Virus record (IMG/VR): IMGVR_UViG_3300002120_000006
Span: 12,298-59,308 of that record
Source: a virus
DNA: 47,011 bases
Direction: 5' to 3' (one strand)
In this document: in pieces, positions 1 through 9,046 of the stretch
Numbering within the stretch: position 1 is the first letter of the stretch
Layout of the letters: every line of letters begins with the position of its first letter
Program-made: the position numbers and the translations under genes
The notes under the pieces: model-generated
The model's database searches: none
What the model saw: the letters and a program-made list of their open reading frames with translations, nothing else
Told to the model about the DNA's origin: nothing

Positions 1-1089
1 AATATCTATGTTTTTTATAGAACATTAGTAACGGGTACATATGGTATTTTCTATGCCTATAGTTCTGATGGAGGGTCAAATTGGACTATAGACCAGACGG
101 TGGATTCAGGAACAGAGATAAGAGAACCATCCTTTTCAGTAACCTATTTTGAAGATGGTGCGAACAGTCAATTAGTTGTTTATATTTGCTGGATTGCACG
201 GACTGGTGGTGCTTCTGAAGAACAATTAAAAGTAAGACGCGGGACAATTGCTGATGCGAGTCAGACCATATCATGGGGGACAACTCAGAATCTCGCTGAC
301 AGATGTAAATATGTATCTATGGTTATAGATAATAATGGTTATTTACACATTGGATACCAGAAGTTCGATGGGACAAATTATCAAACGGCGATACGTTCTT
401 CTTCCAATGCATTTCCAACAGAAGGACAAATAGGTGCTTGGGGTGCAGAAACGACATTAGATACCGCTAATACAAACAGTCAAGGACATGTACCTACTTT
501 ATGCCCATCTGGAACTACTAGAGCTTTTACAGCCTTCTTTTATAATCAGAGTGCTGTTAATGTGGGTAATTATAGAGACTGGAATGGAACTGTATATTCG
601 AATACTGGTAGTTTTGATGATTCAAGTAATCGTATGGATGGTTCATTGGGGGCCGCTGCCATAAAAAATGGTGGTGATAATGCAATGTGGCTCCTATTTA
701 TTGATGTTATTAATTCACGTATAGAAACATCCAAATTTACTATTGGCACTGGATGGACATCTGCTGGAACATTGGTAAGAAATAATTATAGTGCTTGTAC
801 AATAGCACGAATATCTACAAATAAATTCTATAATCTATATACTGTAAGTTCTAATGGTGTTATCTATCTTCCTTCTGCAAATGCTGATGACAATACAACC
901 TTTGGTTCCGAAACAACAATTGATTCTGGTACTACACATAATCATCCTGCGGTGTCATTAAGGGATTATAGTGGAGATTTGTATATCGTTACAACAAAAA
1001 CCAATGGAGGAAACTGGGATTTAAGTTTCAATAGTATCAACGTAGGAACTACAGTATCGGCAAACCCATTCTTTTGGCAGTGGTGGTAA
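1..1089 (+). CDS. BNR/Asp-box repeat virion protein (5' partial)
   Basis: The frame is open to the left edge, so the gene begins before the window; the GTG at 100 is internal and not the start. The visible part is about 362 residues. Near the edge it reads SSDGGSNWT, which fits the Asp-box (S-x-D-G-G-x-x-W) of BNR/sialidase-like beta-propellers, and a degenerate copy, TNGGNWDLSF, lies close to the C terminus. Asp-box propellers in tailed viruses are usually glycan-binding or glycan-cleaving tail fibres. No catalytic residues can be assigned, so binding is as likely as hydrolysis. It is followed after 4 nt by another fibre gene, which supports a receptor-binding role. Confidence 0.7.
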   Translation, partial: NIYVFYRTLVTGTYGIFYAYSSDGGSNWTIDQTVDSGTEIREPSFSVTYFEDGANSQLVVYICWIARTGGASEEQLKVRRGTIADASQTISWGTTQNLADRCKYVSMVIDNNGYLHIGYQKFDGTNYQTAIRSSSNAFPTEGQIGAWGAETTLDTANTNSQGHVPTLCPSGTTRAFTAFFYNQSAVNVGNYRDWNGTVYSNTGSFDDSSNRMDGSLGAAAIKNGGDNAMWLLFIDVINSRIETSKFTIGTGWTSAGTLVRNNYSACTIARISTNKFYNLYTVSSNGVIYLPSANADDNTTFGSETTIDSGTTHNHPAVSLRDYSGDLYIVTTKTNGGNWDLSFNSINVGTTVSANPFFWQWW

Positions 1090-1093
1090 ATAA

Positions 1094-2392
1094 ATGACTG
1101 ACTCTTATGTTCAAGTACCTACGGATTCCACTGGTAAGAAATTAGATACTGAACAATTAGCAGTTGGGGCTAATACAGTAGAACGCGAACGGATGCAAAT
1201 TGCTGGTGCATCTGCTCTTGAAATTGCCCGCGTTCTTAATTCTGCTCCTGCTGGAACTGAGTATGCTTTAATTGTACGAAATATACCATCAGGAACACAA
1301 ACAGTATCAGGAACGGTAACGGCTAATGCTGGAACTGGTCCATTTGCAGTATCAGACAATTCTGGTTCTTTGACTGTAGATGCTCCTGTAGGGACTCCAG
1401 TTGCTGTTAGAATATCTGATGGTACTTCGTTCTTAACTACGACATCAGGAAGATTATCCGTTGATGGTAGTGGCGTTACACAACCTATATCTGGTACAGT
1501 TACGGCGAATGCTGGAACGGGAACATTCACTGTAGATTTAACAGACGAGGTAGCGAGAGAAGTTGGGTTAGTTAGAGGGAAAACAGGTGCTATAACATTA
1601 GGCGATGGAGAATCAAATAATATTGGTTCTTGGATTAATGATACTGGTGGAAGAGTAGTACAAGAAGTATTCCCAATGGTTTATAATGGTACTACATGGG
1701 ATAGAATACGGGGGGATATTACCAATGGTCTTGATGTCGATGTCACGAGAGTATCAGGTGTAGTCGATGTCACGCCCACTTCTCCTGTGGCTACAGATTA
1801 TCTCCCTGTCCGCGTAAGCGATGGTACTAGTTTCATATCTTCGCCAACATTCTCTCAGAATTTAGCCGATGATGTATCCAACACAATGGATGCTTATCGA
1901 CATTATTCTTTTCCCTTTATATTTGATGGTTCTACTTGGGATCGCACTCGTGGTGATTCTGCCAATGGAATGGATGTTGATGTAACACGGTTGAACGACG
2001 GTGGAAACAGCATTACCGTTGACCAAGCAACCCCTGCGAATTTACAAGTACAGGCAAGATTGGCAGACCAGACAAAAACAATATTACGAGCGATAATAGA
2101 TTTTACAGGTACTGGTGATAATACAATCGTTGCAGCCGATGTATCCAATAAAATAAAAGTCCTTGGATTTTCATTGGTTGCAGGTACGGCTACAAACTTA
2201 CGATGGAAATCTGGAGCAGCAACAAGTCTTTCAGGATTGATGAATTTTGGTGCAAATATGGGATGGGTTCAACCCCCTCCTGCTACACCAGATTTACATT
2301 GGATTGAAACGGCAGTAAACCAAGCATTGATATTAAATCAATCTGGGACCGCACAAGTTGGTGGTTTTATTACGTATTATAAGGAGGCGTGA
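1094..2392 (+). CDS. Modular tail-fibre/virion protein (432 aa)
   Basis: A Gly/Thr/Val/Asp-rich protein with no signal peptide or membrane segment. It is built of short beta-rich cassettes: an opening segment (YVQVPTDSTGKKLDTEQL), then RNIPSGTQTVSGTVTANAGTG, then repeats of DYLPVRVSDGTSF and W-D-R-x-R-G-D followed by D-V-D-V-T-R. The same cassettes recur in the gene at 2561, so the two are paralogous or exchange modules. Composition and location in the fibre block suggest an adhesin or fibre shaft; no enzymatic motif is seen. ATG at 1094 lies 4 nt after the previous stop. The AAGGAG at its 3' end serves the overlapping small gene. Confidence 0.7.
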   Translation: MTDSYVQVPTDSTGKKLDTEQLAVGANTVERERMQIAGASALEIARVLNSAPAGTEYALIVRNIPSGTQTVSGTVTANAGTGPFAVSDNSGSLTVDAPVGTPVAVRISDGTSFLTTTSGRLSVDGSGVTQPISGTVTANAGTGTFTVDLTDEVAREVGLVRGKTGAITLGDGESNNIGSWINDTGGRVVQEVFPMVYNGTTWDRIRGDITNGLDVDVTRVSGVVDVTPTSPVATDYLPVRVSDGTSFISSPTFSQNLADDVSNTMDAYRHYSFPFIFDGSTWDRTRGDSANGMDVDVTRLNDGGNSITVDQATPANLQVQARLADQTKTILRAIIDFTGTGDNTIVAADVSNKIKVLGFSLVAGTATNLRWKSGAATSLSGLMNFGANMGWVQPPPATPDLHWIETAVNQALILNQSGTAQVGGFITYYKEA

Positions 2393-2559
2393 TAAATATT
2401 CCTCTGGCATGGGCGCATTCATTATATTGGATGGACCAAGGGGAAGCACCACCAGAAGTTCCACAGCAATGGGGAATGGGATTCTTTAAAGGCCCTGCAT
2501 CATTGATGATGATAACAGTATATTTATCTATGATATTAACTCTATTAAAGGTGTTCTAA
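2389..2559 (+). CDS. Small one-helix membrane protein (56 aa)
   Basis: A short gene with a GTG start whose last bases overlap the previous TGA stop (GTGA), preceded by AAGGAG at 2381-2386, an ideal ribosome-binding site. The protein has a soluble N-terminal half with W-A-H-S-L-Y-W and a Pro-rich stretch (GEAPPEVPQQW), then a hydrophobic helix of about 20 residues at the C terminus (SLMMITVYLSMILTLLKVF). It ends 1 nt before the next gene. Function is unknown. A small membrane protein among fibre genes could be a holin-like or virion-associated peptide, but nothing proves this. Confidence 0.65.
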   Translation: MINIPLAWAHSLYWMDQGEAPPEVPQQWGMGFFKGPASLMMITVYLSMILTLLKVF

Positions 2560-2560
2560 T

Positions 2561-4885
2561 ATGGCGAATAACAGTATTGGACTCGATGAACCAGCCACAA
2601 TCGACAAGCGGCTTCAGACATATGATGGCACAGTTTCTGCTGTAACTGTACATCGTGAAGTTGTTGTATTAGGAGATTATACTACATTTGGTGATACAGG
2701 CGAAGGAACAGCACGGATTATGACATCCGCACCTGCTGGTACAGAAGGTGCTATCGTTGTCAGAAATATCCCAAGTGGCACACAGACTGTCAGCGGTACT
2801 ATCACGGCAAACGCAGGAACTGGTGTATTTGACGTTACTCCTGCATCACCACTAGCAAATGATTATTTGCCAGTTCGGGTTACAGACGGTACTAATTTTC
2901 TGGGAACCACGGCAAATCCTGTAATAACAAGGATTAGTGATGGAACAGATTCTGTTTTAGTAACAGCCGCTGGCGCATTAGTAGTCGATGGTACTGGTGT
3001 TACGCAGCCAGTATCTGGCACAGTTACTGCCAATGCCGGGACAGGAGTATTTGATGTAACACCAGTATCTCCCGTTGCAACAGACTATTTACCAGCACGA
3101 ATAACAGACGGTTCTGCATTTTTAGACCCAAGAGAAGGGGCTAGAGATACAATTGTAACGGGAAATATTACGGCTCTTAATGGAACTGTAGTCGCTACAA
3201 CGGAAGGAAAGTTAGGAGCGTCTGTACTTTTAAGTGGTACTTGGTCAGCCACGGCAGTTTTTGAAGTTTCTAATGACAATTCAACGTGGAAGTCTGTTTA
3301 TGTACAAGATGTTTCCATACCATTGCCAGTTTTAAATACCACATTTAATAATTTATATACATTTTATGATTTAAATGGAATATCTCATATTCGAGTTAGA
3401 GCAAGTATATTTACTAGTGGTCAAATTGATGTCAGATTTTTATTAAATAGCAATAAATCCACTATTCAACCATACGTATATTCAGAAAGTGCATCTGCAA
3501 CTTCTGTGTCTCCAATTGCAGTTGTAGGAGGAAAAACCGCTGCATTTTCTACAGAAGCAGTTGAAATTGCTACATCTGCGCCGGGCGGGGCTGCTCCGGG
3601 GTTTGTTGTTCGTAACATTCCTTCTGGTACTCAAACAGTCTCGGTGTCCAACGCCTTGACAATTACTACTTTTCCTGATAATGAACCATTTAATTTAAAT
3701 CAATATGGTGGAACGGCAACAACATTAGGTCAAAAGACAATGACAGCATCGATGCCTGTTGTTATTGCATCTGACCAATCTGCCGTTTCTGTATCTGGTA
3801 CGGGTGTTTTCGATGTAACACCAGCAAGCCCAGTAGCGACTGATTATCTACCTGCCAGAATCACCGATGGTTCAGTGTTCTTAGACCCAAGAGAGGGAGT
3901 ACGGGATTCAGTCACTACAGGAACAATGGCGGCGTTAGATGCTGCTGTTTCTGCTGTAGTCGAAGGGAAAAGAGGAGTATCAATATTATTAACGGGAACA
4001 TGGAGTGCCACTGTAAATTTCGAAGTAAGTAATGATGGCACAAACTGGTTTGTCTTCCCGATATATGGTTCTGATTTTTATAATCCATATCTTACAACAA
4101 CAGGGAATGGATTATTCTTTTTAATGGCTTCGGCAGGGGTTTCTCATGTCAGAGTCCGGTCAAATCCATATACTTCGGGAACTGTTAATGTCAGAATAGT
4201 GTTGACAGAAGATAGAACAACTATTCCCCTTGTCCGTGATGTAACATCAACATTCTTCGGACTTCCTATAGCTGGTTATGATACTACTTCCCAACCAAGG
4301 ACTTTGACACTCGCCAGTGGTGCACCCGGAGCCGGAGATTATGGTGTTGTAGTTCGTCAGGTTGGTTCTCTTGTTGTAACACAAGCAACAGCTTCAAGCT
4401 TAAATGCAGAAGTGCAAGGAAATGCTGCACACGATGTAGCAGTATCAGGCAACCCATTATTCATGGGAGCGAGAGCAAATGCAAACGAACCAACAGCCGT
4501 ACAAGATGGAGATAATACACATCTATGGGCTGATTTGTTAGGCCGTCTGGTTGTCGTTGATGGCCATCCAACAACGGAAGCTCCAGTTACAGCTAATGGA
4601 AGTGCATCAGGGACATCTGTTATTGCTGCCCCCGGCGCAGGCGTCAGTCTATATATCAAAAAAGGTTCCATGCATAACAGAGCAGCGACCGAAACGGTGG
4701 TAAGTCTAAGAGAAGGAGCAGCAGGGACGATACGATTTACTGCCAATTTAGCAGCAGATGGAGGAGGTACAATATTTGACTTTGGTTCTGCTGGATGGAA
4801 ATTACCAGCAAATACTGCTTTAATTGCAGATATAGGACAAGCAAGCGTAGATGTGAATATTACAGATTATTACATAGCAGCATAA
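2561..4885 (+). CDS. Large modular fibre protein with internal duplication (774 aa)
   Basis: It shares the RNIPSGTQTVSG / ANAGTG / DYLPVRVTDG cassettes with the gene at 1094. A long segment is present twice, at about 3045-3540 and 3802-4320: both copies contain a V/I-T-D-G-S-x-FLDPREG-x-RD motif, then GTWSATxxFEVSND, then SHxRVR...TSG. The GTWSA...FEVSND part resembles small beta-sandwich (BACON/Ig-like) folds of phage fibres. The C-terminal 100 residues form another beta-rich domain. Both 'copies' differ at many positions, so the duplication is old. The role is inferred as a fibre or adhesin. The start follows the preceding stop as TAATATG. Confidence 0.7.
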   Translation: MANNSIGLDEPATIDKRLQTYDGTVSAVTVHREVVVLGDYTTFGDTGEGTARIMTSAPAGTEGAIVVRNIPSGTQTVSGTITANAGTGVFDVTPASPLANDYLPVRVTDGTNFLGTTANPVITRISDGTDSVLVTAAGALVVDGTGVTQPVSGTVTANAGTGVFDVTPVSPVATDYLPARITDGSAFLDPREGARDTIVTGNITALNGTVVATTEGKLGASVLLSGTWSATAVFEVSNDNSTWKSVYVQDVSIPLPVLNTTFNNLYTFYDLNGISHIRVRASIFTSGQIDVRFLLNSNKSTIQPYVYSESASATSVSPIAVVGGKTAAFSTEAVEIATSAPGGAAPGFVVRNIPSGTQTVSVSNALTITTFPDNEPFNLNQYGGTATTLGQKTMTASMPVVIASDQSAVSVSGTGVFDVTPASPVATDYLPARITDGSVFLDPREGVRDSVTTGTMAALDAAVSAVVEGKRGVSILLTGTWSATVNFEVSNDGTNWFVFPIYGSDFYNPYLTTTGNGLFFLMASAGVSHVRVRSNPYTSGTVNVRIVLTEDRTTIPLVRDVTSTFFGLPIAGYDTTSQPRTLTLASGAPGAGDYGVVVRQVGSLVVTQATASSLNAEVQGNAAHDVAVSGNPLFMGARANANEPTAVQDGDNTHLWADLLGRLVVVDGHPTTEAPVTANGSASGTSVIAAPGAGVSLYIKKGSMHNRAATETVVSLREGAAGTIRFTANLAADGGGTIFDFGSAGWKLPANTALIADIGQASVDVNITDYYIAA

Positions 4886-4896
4886 GGTGAAAAAGA

Positions 4897-6885
4897 ATGG
4901 TAAGTGACTATCTGGCCGGATATGGTATACATTCTGTTGACTTCGACCAGTTTGTAGAAGCCATCAAAGCAAACGGCACAAATGGCGTAATTTCTGGTTT
5001 AGCAGTTGCACAACGTGGGGCCGGAGCAAACATGAGCGTGGATGTTGCTTCGGGAAAAGCACGAGTAAATGGGACTATACGTACATTTTCTTCTACTACC
5101 AATGTTGTAATATCTGCATCAGACCCAACAAACCCACGTAAAGATTTGATTGTAATCAATTCTGCTGGGACGCTTATTGCAAGAACTGGAACCGCAGCCG
5201 CAGCCGACCCAGTTGCGAATACAAAGAGAGAGACATTCTCACCAGACCCGCCAGAAATGACTGCTGGAGATATTGTATTGGCTGAGGTATGGGTGGGTGC
5301 AGGTGTTACTTCTATTCTTACAGCGGATATATCAGATCGTTCTCTGACAGCTATATTCCCTAACAATATAAGAGTGGCAAATGAATTTCCCGGAGCAGAT
5401 ATTGGAGCACAAGTTGGTGCTGCTAATACCGATATTGGTGGTGCTACACCGGGAGTAATCATTGTTCAACCGGGAACATATACATGGTCAACAGCAGCAT
5501 CGTTGAGTGATGATAGAGTTGTAATATTATATGGAACGTTCATAACTAATGGTTCTAGTGCAGGAACAACATTATTGACAATGGGAAATCGTAGTCTTGT
5601 TTTAGGTGGTGAATTTACAGGGGGTCCAACTGGTAATGGAACTCATATAATCATTACAAAATCTGCAAGAATTATTGGTACTACTTTCTCTGGGACTGCA
5701 ACAACTGGCGAAGCGGTATTATCGAATCCTGCCTCTACCGTAGATGGAGCACCGGGCGTGATAGGATGTTACTTCATAAGCTGCAATAGGGGGATTACAA
5801 CAACTGGTAGTACTGGACTCGTGACTTTTATAGCAAACAATAGTTTTCGTGCATGTACTACAGGAATCTCTGTTACACAGAGTTTCCGAATAGGACCAGA
5901 CAATGATTTTGCAATAACGAATGCGGCTCATGTTGGCATTTCGATTGGCTCTACAACACAGGGTTCTGTTTTCGATAATCACTTCATTTCGTCAACGACA
6001 GCTACTGCCATTGCTTATTCTAATTCTGTAGCCAATATAGATTTTCTATGTATTGAGGGAAATAACTTCACCGGCTCGAATAATATGGTTGGAATATCTC
6101 TAACTGGTTCTTCAAATGCTGATATTGTCAGGATATGTGAAAATACTTTTTATGGATGTGCTAAGGGTATAACATCAGGAGTCTCTGGTAGCGGGAATTT
6201 TGCTATTAATAGTAATGTTTTCAATGCATGTCAAACTGCAGATGTAGAATTTACTACTACAGTACCTTCATATATGTTATACAATAACAAAACTATAGCA
6301 TCTGCAAATGGTATCGTTTATACAGCAACTCCTACAACTGTTAATATAGCCTCAAACGAATCAAATCATGCGTCTTGGTTGAATAATGTTGCTGTAATAC
6401 CTAAATTCGCTGCATTAGTACCATCAGCAGCAATATTACCAGCATCGGGAGCACCTACACTAGCTCAAATTGATGGTACCAATGTATCTTACAAAGTACT
6501 AGATTTCGCTGATGCTGCAACTTCATCCTGTTATTGGGTTTTTGCATTACCTGTGGGATGGAAAGAACGAAATATCGTATTCAAGGTTCGATGGAGGGCC
6601 ACGGCAGCAACAACAGGAAACGTAGTATGGGATATCGCTGTCGCCGGAGTCATAGAAACTGAATCGTTAGACCCTGCATTAACTGCTTTTGGGAATACCA
6701 CTGGCGATGCAGCGGCTGGAACATTAGGGCAGATGAGCGAATTCACTATAACATTTGCATCTACTTCTTTTGCATTAGACGGTGGGGATTTATTATATGT
6801 CAGATTGCAACGTCTTGGAGCCCATGCAAACGATACCATGACAGAAAATGCAAGACTAGTACAAATAACTGTTGATTTGCAGTAG
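4897..6885 (+). CDS. Tail fibre/tailspike with right-handed beta-helix (662 aa)
   Basis: The N-terminal 130 residues resemble the virion-attachment region of many phage fibres, with the sequence V-x-S-G-K-A-R-V-N-G followed by DPTNPRKDLIVI and a later GDIVLAEVWVGAG. Residues about 170-480 are a run of short N/G/T-rich coils (for example NTFYGCAKGI, NVFNACQT) typical of a pectate-lyase-like parallel beta-helix. The last 150 residues form a separate beta-sandwich (WVFALPVGWKERNIVFKVRWRA) common at phage fibre C termini. Such proteins bind or depolymerise surface polysaccharide; catalytic residues cannot be assigned by eye. GGTGA precedes the ATG at a good distance. Confidence 0.75.
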   Translation: MVSDYLAGYGIHSVDFDQFVEAIKANGTNGVISGLAVAQRGAGANMSVDVASGKARVNGTIRTFSSTTNVVISASDPTNPRKDLIVINSAGTLIARTGTAAAADPVANTKRETFSPDPPEMTAGDIVLAEVWVGAGVTSILTADISDRSLTAIFPNNIRVANEFPGADIGAQVGAANTDIGGATPGVIIVQPGTYTWSTAASLSDDRVVILYGTFITNGSSAGTTLLTMGNRSLVLGGEFTGGPTGNGTHIIITKSARIIGTTFSGTATTGEAVLSNPASTVDGAPGVIGCYFISCNRGITTTGSTGLVTFIANNSFRACTTGISVTQSFRIGPDNDFAITNAAHVGISIGSTTQGSVFDNHFISSTTATAIAYSNSVANIDFLCIEGNNFTGSNNMVGISLTGSSNADIVRICENTFYGCAKGITSGVSGSGNFAINSNVFNACQTADVEFTTTVPSYMLYNNKTIASANGIVYTATPTTVNIASNESNHASWLNNVAVIPKFAALVPSAAILPASGAPTLAQIDGTNVSYKVLDFADAATSSCYWVFALPVGWKERNIVFKVRWRATAATTGNVVWDIAVAGVIETESLDPALTAFGNTTGDAAAGTLGQMSEFTITFASTSFALDGGDLLYVRLQRLGAHANDTMTENARLVQITVDLQ

Positions 6886-6899
6886 TGATAGTGATCATC

Positions 6900-7196
6900 A
6901 TGAAGGTTATTGGGTGGAGGATTTATTATACAGATGGAACTACATACGATTCAAATATGGGAGTATGGTCAGAGGCCCCATGCGATGGAGTCCAATTTGT
7001 GATAGAATATATGGAGGATGGAACTAAAAACATACATAGAGGAGAAGATTATTATATATATAGAGATGGGACATTGATGACACCTAACAATCTCAGGCCG
7101 TTCCTAATAGCTATAGGATTCAAGTTTGGGGAATGGACCAATCATGACAATTTTGCCAAAATACAAGAAATGGCGAACAATGATGGTGGATTGTAA
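6900..7196 (+). CDS. Small conserved-type virion/fibre-associated protein (98 aa)
   Basis: Begins MKVIGWRIYYTDGTTYDS and continues with YMEDGTKNIHRGEDYYIYRDG, a compact soluble protein with Trp/Tyr-rich strands. This pattern is often seen in small phage proteins next to fibre genes, but no function is known. The ATG at 6900 is preferred because GTGAT sequences lie just upstream; a GTG at 6885, overlapping the previous TAG, is also possible and would add five residues (MIVII). The gene ends in TAATG, overlapping the next start by one base. Confidence 0.6.
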   Translation: MKVIGWRIYYTDGTTYDSNMGVWSEAPCDGVQFVIEYMEDGTKNIHRGEDYYIYRDGTLMTPNNLRPFLIAIGFKFGEWTNHDNFAKIQEMANNDGGL

Positions 7197-7849
7197 TGGC
7201 TACAAGATTGTATTTACGTAATACAACACCGACGAATGACCCCGGAGAAACAGAACGTTCTACTGCATTGCCAGTACATGCAGATAATAGTGATTTTGGT
7301 ATTGCTGTTAAATCTCTCAGTGTTGTCAAAGGGGCATCACAGACATCGGTAGGAGGGAATTCTCTTGCAACTACAAACGCCCAAGATAATTTCTTCACAT
7401 CCTTTTCGTCTGCCGCTTTAGGTGCCCAGACGATTAATGCGAATACATGGACTTTAGCCGTGGCCACATCAGAAGCGAATGGTCAGGCTAATTCATTTAC
7501 AATTTGTTCTGTATATGTATTCAGAGAACCATCGACCGTAGTGGGATTTATTTATGATTCGGATACTGCGTTAGGGGCAGAATGGGGGGCATCGGAAGAC
7601 GGTCAAGTATTGACATTTTCTGGTGCTTCAGTAACGGCACAGGAGGGCGATTATCTGGTGTTGGAATTCTGGCGTCATGCTATACAAGGAATGACAACGG
7701 CGTATACACAGACATTGTATTATGATGGGACTACGGATGTTACTGATACCACATCGGCAGATGCAGCCAGTTATATAGAAACACCACAGAATCTTACCTT
7801 TTTCTCAGCAAATATACAAGTCAATACGCCACATGGCTTCTGGATGTGA
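7196..7849 (+). CDS. Beta-sandwich fibre-type structural protein (217 aa)
   Basis: A soluble beta-rich protein starting MATRLYLRNTTPTNDPGETERS, an opening seen in many virion proteins of uncultured tailed phages. The middle (WTLAVATSEANGQANSFTICSVYVFREPSTVVG, interrupted here) and the EGDYLVLEFWRHA strand suggest a jelly-roll or carbohydrate-binding-like fold. No enzyme motifs are visible. It is coupled to the upstream gene by TAATG and lies in the fibre block, so a minor fibre or decoration role is inferred. Confidence 0.6.
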   Translation: MATRLYLRNTTPTNDPGETERSTALPVHADNSDFGIAVKSLSVVKGASQTSVGGNSLATTNAQDNFFTSFSSAALGAQTINANTWTLAVATSEANGQANSFTICSVYVFREPSTVVGFIYDSDTALGAEWGASEDGQVLTFSGASVTAQEGDYLVLEFWRHAIQGMTTAYTQTLYYDGTTDVTDTTSADAASYIETPQNLTFFSANIQVNTPHGFWM

Positions 7850-7854
7850 TATAA

Positions 7855-7983
7855 ATGGCACAAGACGATGCTACGATAGGGAAATCCGTTATAGGTAATG
7901 TATTGATAAGTATGCCCGGTGCAGGGGCTCCCCCCGTAACATCCTCATTATACACAATGACTACCACAGGAGTTGGTAAGTAG
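7855..7983 (+). CDS. Small hypothetical protein (42 aa)
   Basis: A short frame starting MAQDDATIGKSVIGNVLIS and ending TTGVGK, with a Pro/Gly-rich centre (MPGAGAPP). It fills the gap between two fibre-block genes in the same direction, 5 nt after the previous stop and 3 nt before the next ATG. It may be a small virion peptide. No homology is recognised and the coding call rests on tight packing. Confidence 0.45.
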   Translation: MAQDDATIGKSVIGNVLISMPGAGAPPVTSSLYTMTTTGVGK

Positions 7984-7986
7984 TAA

Positions 7987-8169
7987 ATGCCAGCAGTAAT
8001 CCTGAAATATTTCCATTTACAACCAACATGGGTTCCGGGTGAAGAAGGACCCGCAGCAGATATCTTAGAAACAAGGGGTGAAGCGAATTATCTATCATTT
8101 GATGGTAAGATTATATTAGGTATTGTAGATATGGGTAGTGGAGATATAGTTATCACGCGGAGCACCTAG
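7987..8169 (+). CDS. Small hypothetical protein (60 aa)
   Basis: Starts MPAVILKYFHLQPTWVPGEE and ends DMGSGDIVITRST; soluble, no cysteine and no membrane segment. It is packed between the 42-aa gene and a 64-nt gap that contains a weak hairpin (GTTATT/AATAAC, 4-nt loop, around 8191-8206). Function unknown. Position suggests a virion-associated protein. Confidence 0.5.
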   Translation: MPAVILKYFHLQPTWVPGEEGPAADILETRGEANYLSFDGKIILGIVDMGSGDIVITRST

Positions 8170-8233
8170 AATTGCTTAGAATTAAATAGCGGTTATTTAA
8201 TAATAACTGGCGTGCTCTTATTAGTCTGATTTA

Positions 8234-9046
8234 ATGCCCGGTTTATCAATTAAACGGTTTTTCTATGATTGGGCCGCTGCTGCTCAATCCAAGTCATATC
8301 TAATCGATATTTTTGTTAAGAAACTGGGAGTTATAAAAGCATATATAATCGATGTTAATGTAGGCGAAGCAATTATTATTGAAAAGACAGAATCTCGTCT
8401 GGGCAGGGCTCGTCTTGGCACATTTAGGTTTGGGGAATTCGTTGTTTCTGGTGTATCTAGAACGATAGCGCGTCTTGGTGAGGCTCGCTTTGGTACATTC
8501 CGATTAGGCGAATTTATATCTGATATTATAAACCCGATAACATCGCCAAGATTTGGTATTGCACGATTAGGGACCTTCAGAATAGGTGTTCTTGGCCAAG
8601 GTCTGATGAATAAAATATATAATATAGATGTATTCACAAGGAAATACGATATAACAAAAACATACTTAACTAATGCTATTTTATTTAAGAGATTCACTAA
8701 GACGTATATTAATGATGTTATGATTAAGAGAATAGGTACTATTAAATTATATACGAACGATGTTATATTGAAAGCCACTGGTACGAATCCTAAAACGTAT
8801 CTATCAGACCTGTTATTAAGAGGAATGAGAAGCAAGGTATATCTAATTAATTTGATATTACAACAAAGTAATGCATCTAAAAATTATATATCCGGAATAA
8901 TCATAAATAAGAGGATTGATAAAGCATATACACTTGATATCTTAATATTAAAGAAGTCAGAAGGTAGAGTAATCGAAATATTTGAAAAGGATAAGGCAAT
9001 AAAAATAAAGGAACATGATAGAATCATAGAAATTGGTGCTGAATGA
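8234..9046 (+). CDS. Repeat protein with RLG modules and K-x-Y-x-x-D array (270 aa)
   Basis: Almost the whole protein is repeats. After an opening MPGLSIKRFFYDWA come two K-x-Y-x-x-D units, then three RLG modules (for example ARLGEARFGTFRLGEF), then about eight more K-x-Y-x-x-D units spaced 16-20 residues apart (TKTYINDVMIKR, IKLYTNDVILKA, PKTYLSDLLLRG). The C-terminal 35 residues are charged (EKDKAIKIKEHDRIIEI). The family is not recognised. Regular alternation of hydrophobic residues suggests short beta-strands stacked into a fibrous shaft. It overlaps the next gene by ATGA, and that gene carries the same repeats at its C terminus, so the two products probably assemble together. Confidence 0.65.
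   Translation: MPGLSIKRFFYDWAAAAQSKSYLIDIFVKKLGVIKAYIIDVNVGEAIIIEKTESRLGRARLGTFRFGEFVVSGVSRTIARLGEARFGTFRLGEFISDIINPITSPRFGIARLGTFRIGVLGQGLMNKIYNIDVFTRKYDITKTYLTNAILFKRFTKTYINDVMIKRIGTIKLYTNDVILKATGTNPKTYLSDLLLRGMRSKVYLINLILQQSNASKNYISGIIINKRIDKAYTLDILILKKSEGRVIEIFEKDKAIKIKEHDRIIEIGAE
8288..8960 (+). repeat. Coding repeat array: K-x-Y-x-x-D units and RLG modules
   Basis: The translated region has about ten units of K-x-Y-x-x-[DN]-x-x-[IL]-x-[KR] at a 16-20 residue period. They are interrupted at about 8394-8590 by three RLG modules with consensus R-[LF]-G-x-[AF]-R-[LF]-G-T-F-R-[LIF]-G. The repetition is clear in protein and weak in DNA, so it is maintained by selection on the protein rather than recent duplication. 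Confidence 0.65.

Noticed and set aside
4908-5462. 184-codon minus-strand frame opposite the beta-helix fibre
   Set aside because: Low-information Ala/Ser/Val-rich sequence typical of antisense to Gly/Thr/Asp-rich fibres.
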